Of a stretch of 40,000 nt of DNA, positions 1-8,210 are shown piece by piece. Within the stretch, counting starts at the first letter, position 1. The number at the start of each line of letters is the position of its first letter. The translations under genes were made by a program, and so were the position numbers. The notes below the pieces were generated by a model. It had not been told where the DNA came from and did no database searches. It saw nothing but the letters and a program-made list of their open reading frames with translations. The stretch is from assembly GCA_964200185.2 (NCBI GenBank), contig CAXNAD020000001.1, positions 1 through 40,000 of the forward strand. The letters are read 5' to 3'. The stretch comes from Choristocarpus tenellus KU-1152 (lineage: Eukaryota > Phaeophyceae).

Positions 1-1761
1 ATGAATAATTCAAAATTACCTTTAATCGATATAATACTTCCATATAATTTATTAGCTGAAAAATTAGTTTTAGGATATATTTTAAAAAATCCGAATTCAA
101 TTATATTAATTAGTGAAAAATTACCAATTGAAGCATTTTATCTACAAAATCATCAAATTATTTATAAAACAGCATTAATATTATATGCAGAGGGTAAAAC
201 TGTTGATTATATTACTTTAATTACATGGTTACAAGATCATGAATTTTTATTTAAAATTGGAGGTACAGCGGTTGTTTTAGAATTATTAAATCAACTTCAT
301 ATTTTTGGTAATTTAGATGAATATATAGCATTAATTTATGATAAATATATTCGAAGATCTCTAATTGAACTTGGTGAAGAAATTATAGAATTTGGTTATT
401 TAACCGATTTATCATTAGAAACGATTTTTTCTAAAATCGAACAAAAATTTTTTGTAATTACTGAAAAAAAACAAAATAAAAATTTAATTAGTATTGAAGA
501 AGGTTTAACAGAGATTTTAGGAGAAATTGAAAAAGGTTTAAAAACTTCAAAAATTCCTGGATTAAAAACTTCGTTTATTGATTTTGATATAATAACACAA
601 GGATTTCAAAACTCAGATCTTATTATTATAGCTGGTCGACCATCAATGGGAAAAACAGCTTTTGCTTTTAATTTAGCTAAAAATATTGCTAGAAATCATA
701 ATATTGGAATTATTTTTTTTAGTCTAGAAATGACTCGTCAACAATTGTTATATCGATTATTAGCTTCTGAAATAATGATTTCAAATACTCGATTAAGATC
801 TTCAAGGATTAGTCAAAAAGAATGGGATAAATTAAATCAAAGTATAAAATTATTATCCCAAATAAAATTATATATAGATGATACACCTAATCTTTCTATT
901 GGAGAAATAAAATTTAAAATAAAAACACTTGAATTTGAATGTTTTCAATCAATTAATTTAATTATTATTGATTATCTACAATTACTTGAAGGTATTAATA
1001 AAAATGAAAATCGAGTTCAAGAACTTTCTAAAATAACACGATTATTAAAACAATTAGCTCGTGATTTAAATATTCCAATTATTGTATTATCTCAATTAAG
1101 TCGAAGTTTAGAAAGTCGAATAAATAAACGTCCCATATTAGCTGATTTACGGGAAAGTGGTTGTCTTTATTTTAAATCTCAATTAAATTTTAATATTATT
1201 AGAAAAAAAATTTTTTTACAAAAAAACATTTCTACAGTTTGTTGGACTGGAAATTATCTATCTAAACAATTAATTTTAAATGTAAGATTTACAGGTAAAA
1301 AACCCATATATAAATTAGAAACTTTATTAGGATGGTCCATTTTAATTAGTAGTAATCATAAAATCTTAACAAATAAAGGTTGGAAAAAAGTAGATCAATT
1401 AAATTTAAATACTTTTATTTGTATGAAATTATTAGTCTCTTTTTTACCACAATTTTATAAAAATAAACTTACTATCAGTTGGGATAAAATTTTAAAAATT
1501 AATTATGAAAAATTAGAATCAGTTTATGATCTACAAATACGAAATTTTTCAAATTATTTGACAAATCATATTATTATTCATAATTCAATAGAACAAGATG
1601 CTGATATTGTTATCATGCTATATCGAGATGATTATTATAATAAAGATAGTCTAGAAAAAGATATTATTGAAATAATTATTTCAAAACATAGAAATGGTCC
1701 TATTGGGGTTACAAAATTAAAATTTGATTCTAAATATCTTCGATTTTTTAACATTAAATAA
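1..1761 (+). CDS. dnaB: Replicative DNA helicase DnaB, interrupted by an in-frame intein
   Basis: Hexameric 5'-3' helicase that unwinds plastid DNA at the replication fork. The N-terminal domain covers about residues 10-150. The RecA-type ATPase domain follows, with Walker A at 212-219 (G-R-P-S-M-G-K-T) and a Walker B strand ending at D324. The ATPase domain is split after G387 by a 141-residue intein (388-528) and resumes at S529 with the conserved E-Q-D-A-D segment. The mature helicase would be 445 residues, the usual DnaB size. The ORF begins at the first base of the window, so an upstream start cannot be excluded, though residues 13-25 already match a DnaB N-terminus. It is followed by a hairpin and trnW. 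dnaB is kept in red algal and some red-derived plastids; identification is firm. Confidence 0.96.
   Translation: MNNSKLPLIDIILPYNLLAEKLVLGYILKNPNSIILISEKLPIEAFYLQNHQIIYKTALILYAEGKTVDYITLITWLQDHEFLFKIGGTAVVLELLNQLHIFGNLDEYIALIYDKYIRRSLIELGEEIIEFGYLTDLSLETIFSKIEQKFFVITEKKQNKNLISIEEGLTEILGEIEKGLKTSKIPGLKTSFIDFDIITQGFQNSDLIIIAGRPSMGKTAFAFNLAKNIARNHNIGIIFFSLEMTRQQLLYRLLASEIMISNTRLRSSRISQKEWDKLNQSIKLLSQIKLYIDDTPNLSIGEIKFKIKTLEFECFQSINLIIIDYLQLLEGINKNENRVQELSKITRLLKQLARDLNIPIIVLSQLSRSLESRINKRPILADLRESGCLYFKSQLNFNIIRKKIFLQKNISTVCWTGNYLSKQLILNVRFTGKKPIYKLETLLGWSILISSNHKILTNKGWKKVDQLNLNTFICMKLLVSFLPQFYKNKLTISWDKILKINYEKLESVYDLQIRNFSNYLTNHIIIHNSIEQDADIVIMLYRDDYYNKDSLEKDIIEIIISKHRNGPIGVTKLKFDSKYLRFFNIK
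1162..1584 (+). other. DnaB mini-intein (141 aa, no homing endonuclease)
   Basis: Protein-splicing element inside dnaB. Seen: Cys at the first position (C388, directly after the extein residues R-E-S-G), a block B-like segment S-S-N-H (H453), a block F-like segment V-Y-D-L with D510, a terminal His-Asn pair (H527-N528), and Ser529 as the +1 residue. All residues expected for class 1 splicing are present. The stretch between block B and block F is only about 50 residues, so no LAGLIDADG endonuclease fits. Known: plastid dnaB genes of Porphyra and Guillardia and the Synechocystis gene carry inteins at this same site in the ATPase domain. Inferred: splicing-competent but no longer self-mobile. 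Confidence 0.93.
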
Positions 1762-1783
1762 TAATAAACTCGATAATTAGGGT

Positions 1784-1803
1784 ATATAATCTAAAGATTA
1801 TAT
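1784..1803 (+). terminator. Hairpin between dnaB and trnW
   Basis: A 9-bp perfect stem (ATATAATCT/AGATTATAT) with a 2-nt AA spacer, followed by CTTTATTATTA. It lies 22 nt after the dnaB stop and 13 nt before trnW. It could terminate dnaB or mark a processing site ahead of the tRNA. A+T-rich stems like this occur easily by chance in such DNA. Confidence 0.4.
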
Positions 1804-1816
1804 CTTTATTATTAGA

Positions 1817-1889
1817 GCGTTCTTAGTTCAGTTGGTAGAACATAGGTCTCCAAAACCTAGTGTCGAGGGTTCAAATCCTTCAGAGCGTG
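1817..1889 (+). tRNA. trnW: tRNA-Trp (CCA)
   Basis: A 73-nt cloverleaf. The seven-base acceptor GCGTTCT pairs with AGAGCGT, the anticodon loop is CTCCAAA (anticodon CCA), the T-loop is standard, and the discriminator is G. No intron and no encoded CCA. It lies between dnaB and rpl11 on the same strand. Confidence 0.95.
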
Positions 1890-1971
1890 TTTAAATAAAA
1901 TAATATTAATTAAGGAATTTAATATTATTTATAAAATTTTTAAATTTCAAAATTCATAAAAAGAAAAATCT

Positions 1972-2400
1972 ATGATAAAAAAAGTAACTAGCATAATAAA
2001 ATTAGCCTTACCTGCAGGTAAGGCTATGCCAGCACCTCCAGTAGGTCCTGCTCTTAGTCAACATGGAGTAAATATTGCAGCTTTTTGTAAAGAATATAAT
2101 GCAAAAACAGCTGACCAAAAAGATTTAATTATTCCTGTAGAAATTTCAGTTTATGAAGATCGTTCTTATACTTTTATTTTAAAAACTCCACCTGCTTCAA
2201 TTTTATTAATAAAAGCAACAAATATAAAAAAAGGATCATCGAATTCAAAGAAAGAAAAAATTGCTTCAATAACAAAAAAAGAACTAGAAAAAATAGCGGA
2301 AATTAAATTACCTGATTTAAATACAAAACGTTTAGATAGTGCTATTAAAATTATTGCAGGAACAGCAAAAAATATGGGAATTTCTATAATTGATGATTAA
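1972..2400 (+). CDS. rpl11: Ribosomal protein uL11
   Basis: Large-subunit protein that binds the GTPase-associated region of 23S rRNA. Its 142 residues match the family length. The N-terminal domain contains the proline-rich segment around residues 15-30 ([14 protein letters not shown]). The C-terminal RNA-binding domain ends with the G-T-A-K-N-M-G-I motif near the terminus. It is first of the rpl11-rpl1-rpl12 set, the bacterial L11/L1/L12 order, with 11 nt to rpl1. No rpl10 lies between rpl1 and rpl12, as in other plastids where that gene is nuclear. Confidence 0.97.
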   Translation: MIKKVTSIIKLALPAGKAMPAPPVGPALSQHGVNIAAFCKEYNAKTADQKDLIIPVEISVYEDRSYTFILKTPPASILLIKATNIKKGSSNSKKEKIASITKKELEKIAEIKLPDLNTKRLDSAIKIIAGTAKNMGISIIDD

Positions 2401-2411
2401 ATAAATAAATA

Positions 2412-3104
2412 ATGAAAAAATTAACCAAAAGAATAAAAAAAAATAATCAAAAAATAGAACAACGATTTTATGAAAAAACAGAAGCAATTAAAATTTTAAA
2501 AGAAACAGCAAATGCACAGTTTATAGAATCTGTTGAAGTTCATATTGCTTTATATATAAATCCAAAATATAGTGATCAACAATTACGAAATACATTGATT
2601 TTACCAAAAGGAATAGGTAAAAGTAAACGAATAGCTGCTTTAGTTCCAATTGAAACGAATATTAACGATTTTGAACATTTAGCTTATAAAATTGGATCAG
2701 ATGATTTAATAGAAGAAATAAATCAAGGAAAAATAGATTTTGATATCTTAATTGCAACTCCGGATATGATGCCCAAATTAGCAAAATTAGGTAGAGTTTT
2801 AGGACCAAAAGGATTAATGCCTTCACCAAAAGCTGGAACAGTAACAACTAATATTAAATTAACATTAGAAGAGTTTACAAAAGGGAAATTTGAATATCGT
2901 GCCGATAAAACAGGAATTGTACATTTAATGATTGGAAAAATTAATTTTACAGAATTAGATTTATTAGAAAATTTAAATGCTGTTTATAAATCAATTGAAA
3001 CTAATAAACCTACAGGAGTAAAAGGACGTTATTTTAAAACATTTCATATTTGTAGTACTATGGGACCATCTATTAAACTTGATTTATTATCATTAAAATC
3101 TTAA
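2412..3104 (+). CDS. rpl1: Ribosomal protein uL1
   Basis: L1-stalk protein of the large subunit, involved in release of E-site tRNA. Its 230 residues match bacterial L1. The hallmark segment G-R-V-L-G-P-K-G-L-M-P-S-P-K-A-G-T-V is at about 127-145, followed by the T-G-I-V-H-L-M-I-G strand. The N-terminus has a basic extension of about 15 residues. It sits 11 nt after rpl11 and 48 nt before rpl12. No clear Shine-Dalgarno sequence precedes the ATG, which suggests translation coupled to rpl11. Confidence 0.97.
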   Translation: MKKLTKRIKKNNQKIEQRFYEKTEAIKILKETANAQFIESVEVHIALYINPKYSDQQLRNTLILPKGIGKSKRIAALVPIETNINDFEHLAYKIGSDDLIEEINQGKIDFDILIATPDMMPKLAKLGRVLGPKGLMPSPKAGTVTTNIKLTLEEFTKGKFEYRADKTGIVHLMIGKINFTELDLLENLNAVYKSIETNKPTGVKGRYFKTFHICSTMGPSIKLDLLSLKS

Positions 3105-3152
3105 TTAAATAAATTTTTAATTGACAAACGAAAAAATTAAAATAAATAAAAA

Positions 3153-3548
3153 ATGACTGAAAAAATTTCTACGTTAATCGAAGAATTACAAAACTTAACT
3201 TTATTAGAAGCTTCTGAATTAGTAACAGCAATTGAAACAACATTTAATGTCGATGCTTCTATTAGTAGTGGTAATGTAATGATGATGGATACTGGAGCAA
3301 CTAATAGCAGTTCAAATCCTGCAGAAGAACAAAAAACTACATTTGATATTAGTTTAGATGAAGTGCCTACAGATAAAAAAATAGCAATTTTAAAAGTTGT
3401 TCGAGTAATGACAGAATTAGGTTTAAAAGAAGCAAAAGATGTTGTCGAAAATACACCTAAGATTATAAAAGAACAATTATCTAAAGAAGCAGCTGAAGAA
3501 GGAAAAAAATTATTAGAAGATGCAGGAGCTAAAGTAACTTTAAAATAA
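3153..3548 (+). CDS. rpl12: Ribosomal protein bL12 (L7/L12)
   Basis: Stalk protein that recruits translation factors. The 131 residues comprise an N-terminal dimerisation helix (T-L-I-E-E-L-Q-N-L-T-L-L-E-A), a Ser/Asn-rich hinge at about 45-60, and the C-terminal domain with K-I-A-I-L-K-V-V-R and G-L-K-E-A-K-D-V-V-E near 80-105. The internal TTGACA at 3121-3126 in the 48-nt spacer could be a -35 box for a separate promoter, but the ATG would follow very closely. It is convergent with petF across a hairpin. Confidence 0.97.
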   Translation: MTEKISTLIEELQNLTLLEASELVTAIETTFNVDASISSGNVMMMDTGATNSSSNPAEEQKTTFDISLDEVPTDKKIAILKVVRVMTELGLKEAKDVVENTPKIIKEQLSKEAAEEGKKLLEDAGAKVTLK

Positions 3549-3549
3549 T

Positions 3550-3573
3550 TAATAATTATTTTAATAATTATTA
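3550..3573. terminator. Bidirectional hairpin between rpl12 and petF
   Basis: A 9-bp perfect stem (TAATAATTA/TAATTATTA) with a 6-nt loop fills most of the 27-nt gap between the convergent rpl12 and petF stop codons. It would fold in RNA from either strand. A 3'-end stability or termination role is inferred. Confidence 0.5.
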
Positions 3574-3575
3574 TA

Positions 3576-3878
3576 TTAATATAAATCTTCTTCTACATGA
3601 GTTTTTATTTTACAATCTGAAAGAGGATAACTTACACATGTTAAGATATATCCATTTGAAATTTGATCTTCATGTAAAAAAGCTTGGTCTTTTTGATTTA
3701 TTTCACCTTCGATAATAAGACCTGCGCATGTAGAACAAGCGCCAGCACGACATGCATAAGGTAAGTCTAAATCTGTTTTATCTTCAGCAGCATCTAAAAT
3801 ATATTCATCATCATTACACACGAAACTATCAGCTTTATCATTATTTTCATCCACTACTGAAATTTTGTACTCAGCCAT
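3576..3878 (-). CDS. petF: Ferredoxin [2Fe-2S], plant/cyanobacterial type
   Basis: Soluble stromal electron carrier from photosystem I to ferredoxin-NADP reductase, thioredoxin reductase and other acceptors. The 100-residue protein carries the four cluster ligands C43, C48, C51 and C81 in the motif C-R-A-G-A-C-S-T-C ... C. The C-terminal K-T-H-V-E-E-D-L-Y is typical of plastid ferredoxins. The gene is plastid-encoded in red algae and nuclear in plants. It is divergent from psbB, with 162 nt between the two start codons holding both promoters. Confidence 0.97.
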   Translation of the reverse strand: MAEYKISVVDENNDKADSFVCNDDEYILDAAEDKTDLDLPYACRAGACSTCAGLIIEGEINQKDQAFLHEDQISNGYILTCVSYPLSDCKIKTHVEEDLY

Positions 3879-4013
3879 AATAAAAATTATGTTATATATA
3901 TATTAAATTTTACAAAAATAGTAAAATATTATTAAAAATAATAATAATAAGTTTTGTTATTATAAATTAATATAAATAATTTGTCAATAGTTTATTCTAA
4001 TAAAAAAGTCAAA

Positions 4014-4027
4014 AACTTGTACAAGTT
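4014..4027. promoter_or_regulatory. Palindrome just upstream of psbB
   Basis: Perfect 14-bp palindrome AACTTGTACAAGTT, ending 13 nt before the psbB ATG and directly followed by the GAGGA ribosome-binding site. It is less A+T-biased than the surrounding spacer. It could be an operator or a 5'-UTR hairpin at the head of the psbB-psbT transcript; the function is not established. Confidence 0.4.
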
Positions 4028-4040
4028 CGAGGATAAATAA

Positions 4041-5570
4041 ATGGCTTTACCATGGTATCGTGTTCATAGTGTAGTTCTTAATGATCCCGGTAGATTAATC
4101 GCTGTTCATTTAATGCATACAGCATTAGTTGCAGGCTGGGCTGGTTCAATGGCACTTTATGAACTAGCTGTTTTTGATCCTTCAGATCCAGTATTAAATC
4201 CAATGTGGCGTCAAGGCATGTTTGTTATGCCATTTATGTCAAGATTAGGAATTGTTGATTCTTGGGGGGGGTGGAGTATTACAGGAGAAAGTATTTCTAA
4301 TCCCGGAATTTGGAGTTTTGAAGGAGTAGCTTTAAGTCATATTATTTTATCTGGTCTTTGTTTTTTAGCAGCTATTTGGCATTGGGTTTATTGGGATCTT
4401 GAATTATTTCGTGATCAAACAACAGGTGATCCAACATTAGATCTTCCAAAGATTTTTGGTATACATTTATTTTTGTCAGGTTTATTATGTTTTGGATTTG
4501 GTGCCTTTCATGTAACAGGACTTTTTGGGCCAGGAATTTGGGTATCAGATGCTTATGGGATTACAGGAAAAATTCAACCTACATCTCCAACTTGGGGTCC
4601 TGAAGGTTTTAATCCTTTTAATCCCGCTGGGATTGCAGCACATCATATTGCTGCCGGAACATTTGGTATTTTAGCTGGAGTTTTTCATTTCACAATTCGA
4701 CCACCGCAACGTTTATATCGTGCATTAAGAATGGGGAATATAGAAACAGTACTTTCTAGTAGTATTTCTGCAGTCTTTTTTGCAGCTTTTATTACATCAG
4801 GTACTATGTGGTATGGTTCAGCTACAACACCTATCGAATTATTTGGTCCAACTAGATATCAATGGGATAGTGGTTATTTTCAACAAGAAATTGAGCGTCG
4901 TATTGAAACTTCATTAAATGATGGTTTATCAGAAAGTAATGCTTGGTTAAGCATCCCAGATAAATTAGCATTTTATGATTATATAGGAAATAACCCTGCC
5001 AAAGGTGGGTTATTCCGTGCTGGTCCTATGGATAAAGGTGATGGTATTGCTGAAGCTTGGTTAGGTCACCCAGTTTTTCGTGATCGTGAAGGTCGTGAAT
5101 TAGTAGTCCGTCGCATGCCTGCCTTTTTCGAAACATTTCCAGTTATTTTAATTGATAAAGATGGTATTATTCGTGCTGATATACCATTTAGACGAGCAGA
5201 ATCTAAATATAGCATTGAACAAGTAGGTGTTAACGTTAGTTTTTATGGTGGAAAATTAAATGGACAGTCGTTTAAAGATGCTCCAACAGTAAAAAAATTC
5301 GCTCGAAAAGCGCAATTAGGCGAAGTTTTTGAATTTGATCGAACAAGTTTAGGTTCAGATGGTGTGTTTAGAAGTAGTCCACGTGGTTGGTATACTTTTG
5401 GGCATATTAATTTAGCTTTATTATTTTTCTTAGGTCACTTATGGCATGGATCACGTACTATTTTCCGTGATGTTTTCACAGGTATTGGTTCAGAAGTAAC
5501 AGAACAAGTTGAATTTGGAGCATTCCAAAAATTAGGTGATGAAACAACTCGTAAACAAGGTATAGTTTAA
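4041..5570 (+). CDS. psbB: Photosystem II CP47 chlorophyll apoprotein
   Basis: Inner antenna protein of photosystem II in the thylakoid membrane, passing excitation from phycobilisomes to the D1/D2 core. Its 509 residues are the canonical length. It begins M-A-L-P-W-Y-R-V-H, has six membrane helices with paired histidines for chlorophyll (for example H-H near 201), and a long lumenal loop at about 260-440. A GAGGA Shine-Dalgarno sequence precedes the ATG. psbT follows after 26 nt in the conserved psbB-psbT order. Confidence 0.99.
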   Translation: MALPWYRVHSVVLNDPGRLIAVHLMHTALVAGWAGSMALYELAVFDPSDPVLNPMWRQGMFVMPFMSRLGIVDSWGGWSITGESISNPGIWSFEGVALSHIILSGLCFLAAIWHWVYWDLELFRDQTTGDPTLDLPKIFGIHLFLSGLLCFGFGAFHVTGLFGPGIWVSDAYGITGKIQPTSPTWGPEGFNPFNPAGIAAHHIAAGTFGILAGVFHFTIRPPQRLYRALRMGNIETVLSSSISAVFFAAFITSGTMWYGSATTPIELFGPTRYQWDSGYFQQEIERRIETSLNDGLSESNAWLSIPDKLAFYDYIGNNPAKGGLFRAGPMDKGDGIAEAWLGHPVFRDREGRELVVRRMPAFFETFPVILIDKDGIIRADIPFRRAESKYSIEQVGVNVSFYGGKLNGQSFKDAPTVKKFARKAQLGEVFEFDRTSLGSDGVFRSSPRGWYTFGHINLALLFFLGHLWHGSRTIFRDVFTGIGSEVTEQVEFGAFQKLGDETTRKQGIV

Positions 5571-5596
5571 TTTATTTTTTATTTAAAAGGAAAAAA

Positions 5597-5695
5597 ATGG
5601 AAGCATTAGTTTATACGTTTTTATTAATTGGAACTTTAATGGTTTTATTTTTTGCAGTTTTCTTCCGTGAACCTCCTAAAGTTTTAAAAGATTAA
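5597..5695 (+). CDS. psbT: Photosystem II protein T
   Basis: Single-span low-molecular-mass PSII subunit near the D1/D2 interface, important for dimer stability and repair. The 32-residue protein begins M-E-A-L-V-Y-T-F and ends with the characteristic [14 protein letters not shown] lies about 7 nt upstream of the ATG. Its stop codon is inside a 42-bp perfect palindrome shared with the convergent psbN. Confidence 0.97.
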   Translation: MEALVYTFLLIGTLMVLFFAVFFREPPKVLKD

Positions 5696-5729
5696 TTAAA
5701 AAATAATTAATTATTTTTTAATTAATCTT
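5688..5729. repeat. 42-bp perfect palindrome spanning the psbT and psbN stop codons
   Basis: Two 19-nt arms (5688-5706 and 5711-5729) are exact reverse complements around a TTAA centre that is itself palindromic. The arms contain the last codons and stop of psbT and, on the other strand, of psbN; both genes end GAT-TAA. The RNA from either strand forms the same strong hairpin, so it probably acts as a bidirectional 3'-end stabiliser or terminator. Confidence 0.85.
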
Positions 5730-5853
5730 CATGTTCTTCAAATGGGTCTCGTAAAAATTTAGAATTTGGACCAAATGCTGTATAAATTGAATAAGCTGTT
5801 ATTCCTATTAATAAACTAGAGACAAAAATAACTAAGATTGTTGATGTTTCCAT
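5722..5853 (-). CDS. psbN: PsbN, photosystem II assembly protein
   Basis: Small single-span thylakoid protein needed for PSII assembly and repair rather than being a stable subunit. The 43-residue protein begins [12 protein letters not shown] and ends with the conserved [17 protein letters not shown]. It is encoded opposite to psbB, psbT and psbH, the arrangement conserved from cyanobacteria to plants. Antisense to psbT transcripts is therefore expected. Confidence 0.97.
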   Translation of the reverse strand: METSTILVIFVSSLLIGITAYSIYTAFGPNSKFLRDPFEEHED

Positions 5854-5893
5854 AATTTTTATTTATTAATTTTAATTTTATTAAAATATGCTA

Positions 5894-5899
5894 TTGACA
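5894..5899 (+). promoter_or_regulatory. Possible -35 box for psbH
   Basis: TTGACA, an exact sigma-70-type -35 hexamer, lies in the 80-nt spacer between psbN and psbH. Seventeen nt downstream is TTAAAT, only a 4/6 match to a -10 box. This would put the start of transcription a few bases before the psbH ATG, so the call is weak. Confidence 0.3.
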
Positions 5900-5933
5900 A
5901 AAATATTATTATTTAATTAAATTTTATTGAATT

Positions 5934-6137
5934 ATGGCTTTACGTACAAGATTAGGTGAAATATTAAAACCCTTAAATGATGAAGCAGGTAAAGTAGCTC
6001 CAAATTGGGGAACAACCCCAATTATGGGCGTATTTATGTTATTGTTTTTTGTTTTTTTATTAATTATTTTACAAATTTATAATTCTTCATTAATAATTGA
6101 AAATGTAAATGTAGATTGGCAAAGTTTAGATAATTAA
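5934..6137 (+). CDS. psbH: Photosystem II phosphoprotein PsbH
   Basis: Small PSII subunit with one membrane helix next to CP47, required for stable assembly. The 67-residue protein has the conserved start [15 protein letters not shown] and the segment [13 protein letters not shown] ahead of the helix at about 29-50. It lacks the plant-type phosphorylated N-terminal extension, as in cyanobacteria and red algae. Only 2 nt separate its stop from the stop of convergent ftsH. Confidence 0.97.
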   Translation: MALRTRLGEILKPLNDEAGKVAPNWGTTPIMGVFMLLFFVFLLIILQIYNSSLIIENVNVDWQSLDN

Positions 6138-6139
6138 AT

Positions 6140-8137
6140 TTAAGTAATTGTTATGATTTCATCGTCTTTATAATTATTATTGAATTTTATTGTTTTAGGT
6201 TTTTGATCAAATATTGTTAACAACATTTTAATTTTATTTGGTTTAGGTAAACCTGTGTAATTACTAACAAATTTTTTAAAATCTTTTCCTTCAATAGTTT
6301 CTATTTGAATTAAAATAGTTGCTAATTGATCTAAAAGTAAACGATTTCTTTTTAATAATTTACAAGCTTGGTGAAACCCATCTTCTATAATTTCAATAAT
6401 TTGTTCATCAATTTGATCAGCAATATCTAATAATGTATCAGGTCTAGTTTGAACATTACGACCAAAAAATATTGTTGGTTTTGGTAAATCTATAGCCATA
6501 GGAGTTAAATTCGACATTCCAAATCTGGTAACCATTTGTCTTGCTAATGTATTAACTTGAAAAAAGTCATTACTTGCTCCACTAGTTATTTCCATTTGTC
6601 CAAATATAATTTTTTCAGCAGCTCTCCCTGCAAGAATACCAATTAAACGTGATGATAATTGTCCACGAGTCATTAAAGGTTGTTCTTCTGGCGTAAACCA
6701 AGTTAATCCTTGTGCTTGACCTCTAGGAATTAATGTTACTTTTTGAACATCATCATGATTTTTTAATAAAGTTCCTGCTAAAGCATGCCCAACTTCATGA
6801 TAAGCAACCAATCTTTTATTTCGAGAATCATTTAAAACAACACCTTCTAATCCTACAATTATTTTTTCTATCGCAGTATTAATTTCTTTGATACTTATTG
6901 TTTCAAGATTTGCTCGAGCAGTTAAAATAGCAGCTTCATTTAAAATATTAGCTAAATCAGCTCCAGAAAAACCTGATGTTCGTTGAGCAATAAATTTAAT
7001 TGAAGTTTTAGAATCAATCTTTTTATCTTGACTATGGACTTTTAAAATTTCCATTCGTCCATATAAATCCGGTAAATTAAGAGTGATTTGTCTATCAAAA
7101 CGACCTGGTCGTAAAAGTGCAGAATCTAAAACATCAGCACGGTTTGTAGCTGCAATTACAATAATACCAGTAGTCGGTTTAAAACCATCCATTTCACTTA
7201 AAATTTGATTTAATGTTTGTTCTCGCTCATCATTATTTCCACCAACCCCAACACCACGTTGTCTTCCTATCGCATCAATCTCATCAATAAAAAGAATACA
7301 TGGTGAATTTCGCTCAGCTGTATTAAATAAATCACGAACTCTTGAAGCTCCTATTCCAACAAACATTTCTACAAATTCAGAACCTGAAATACTAATAAAA
7401 GGTACGCCAGCTTCACCAGCAATTGCTTTCGCAAGTAAGGTTTTACCTGTTCCTGGTGGCCCAACTATAATAACACCTTTAGGAGGATTTGCACCAACAG
7501 CAGTAAATAAATGAGGTGTTTTAAGAAATGAAACAAATTCTTCAAATTCTTGTTTTGCATCATCAATTCCAGCTACATCTTTAAAAAGAACACCAGTATC
7601 AGGGTCTATTTGCACTTTAGCTCGAACTTTACGAACATTTAATATTTGATTAGTTAATGAGCTTAATAAATCAGAACCGCCTCCTTGAAAATTTAAAAGT
7701 TGAAAAAGAATGAAACACGCAATTAAAATTAAAAACGGAATAAAAGTAACACTTAAAATAGACCATACTGCATCAAAATTAATTTTTGGATGTGAAGTAA
7801 AATTAACTTTTGATTCTCTTAATTGTACAACAAACGAAGAGATTTTAATAGGAATTTGTACACGAACTGGTTTTTCAAGTTCACCAGATTCACTATTAAT
7901 TTTTTCACAAATAACAATTCCACCATTTTCATATAAATCTACTGTCTTAATTTCTTTTTTATTTAAAGCATTAGAAAATTCATTATATGAAATTATTTTA
8001 TTTGGATGACTATTTTTAAAATTAATTACATTATTTTTTATATCAGTAAAATCATCAAACTTAAGAAATATAACACTGGAAAAAATTACTAAAAGAATTA
8101 ATATAATATAAAAAATTCGTGGACCTTCATATTTCAT
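6140..8137 (-). CDS. ftsH: ATP-dependent zinc metalloprotease FtsH
   Basis: Membrane-anchored AAA protease that degrades damaged thylakoid proteins, notably D1 during PSII repair (plastid name ycf25). It has two membrane spans (about residues 7-25 and 125-148), AAA Walker A at 226-233 (G-P-P-G-T-G-K-T), Walker B with F-I-D-E-I-D-A-I-G, the second region of homology, and the zinc motif H-E-V-G-H at 447-451. At 665 residues it is slightly longer than most. GGAG lies upstream of the ATG. It sits 73 nt after ilvB on the same strand. Confidence 0.98.
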   Translation of the reverse strand: MKYEGPRIFYIILILLVIFSSVIFLKFDDFTDIKNNVINFKNSHPNKIISYNEFSNALNKKEIKTVDLYENGGIVICEKINSESGELEKPVRVQIPIKISSFVVQLRESKVNFTSHPKINFDAVWSILSVTFIPFLILIACFILFQLLNFQGGGSDLLSSLTNQILNVRKVRAKVQIDPDTGVLFKDVAGIDDAKQEFEEFVSFLKTPHLFTAVGANPPKGVIIVGPPGTGKTLLAKAIAGEAGVPFISISGSEFVEMFVGIGASRVRDLFNTAERNSPCILFIDEIDAIGRQRGVGVGGNNDEREQTLNQILSEMDGFKPTTGIIVIAATNRADVLDSALLRPGRFDRQITLNLPDLYGRMEILKVHSQDKKIDSKTSIKFIAQRTSGFSGADLANILNEAAILTARANLETISIKEINTAIEKIIVGLEGVVLNDSRNKRLVAYHEVGHALAGTLLKNHDDVQKVTLIPRGQAQGLTWFTPEEQPLMTRGQLSSRLIGILAGRAAEKIIFGQMEITSGASNDFFQVNTLARQMVTRFGMSNLTPMAIDLPKPTIFFGRNVQTRPDTLLDIADQIDEQIIEIIEDGFHQACKLLKRNRLLLDQLATILIQIETIEGKDFKKFVSNYTGLPKPNKIKMLLTIFDQKPKTIKFNNNYKDDEIITIT

Positions 8138-8210
8138 TTTTTTTCTCCAATATTTATATACTTTATAATGCAGTATTAAGTTACTAACATAAATTAATAA
8201 AAAAAAACAA

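Noticed and set aside
7710-8009. Plus-strand open frame of 99 codons opposite ftsH
   Set aside because: It is antisense to the N-terminal region of a firmly identified ftsH and has no recognisable domain or ribosome-binding site.
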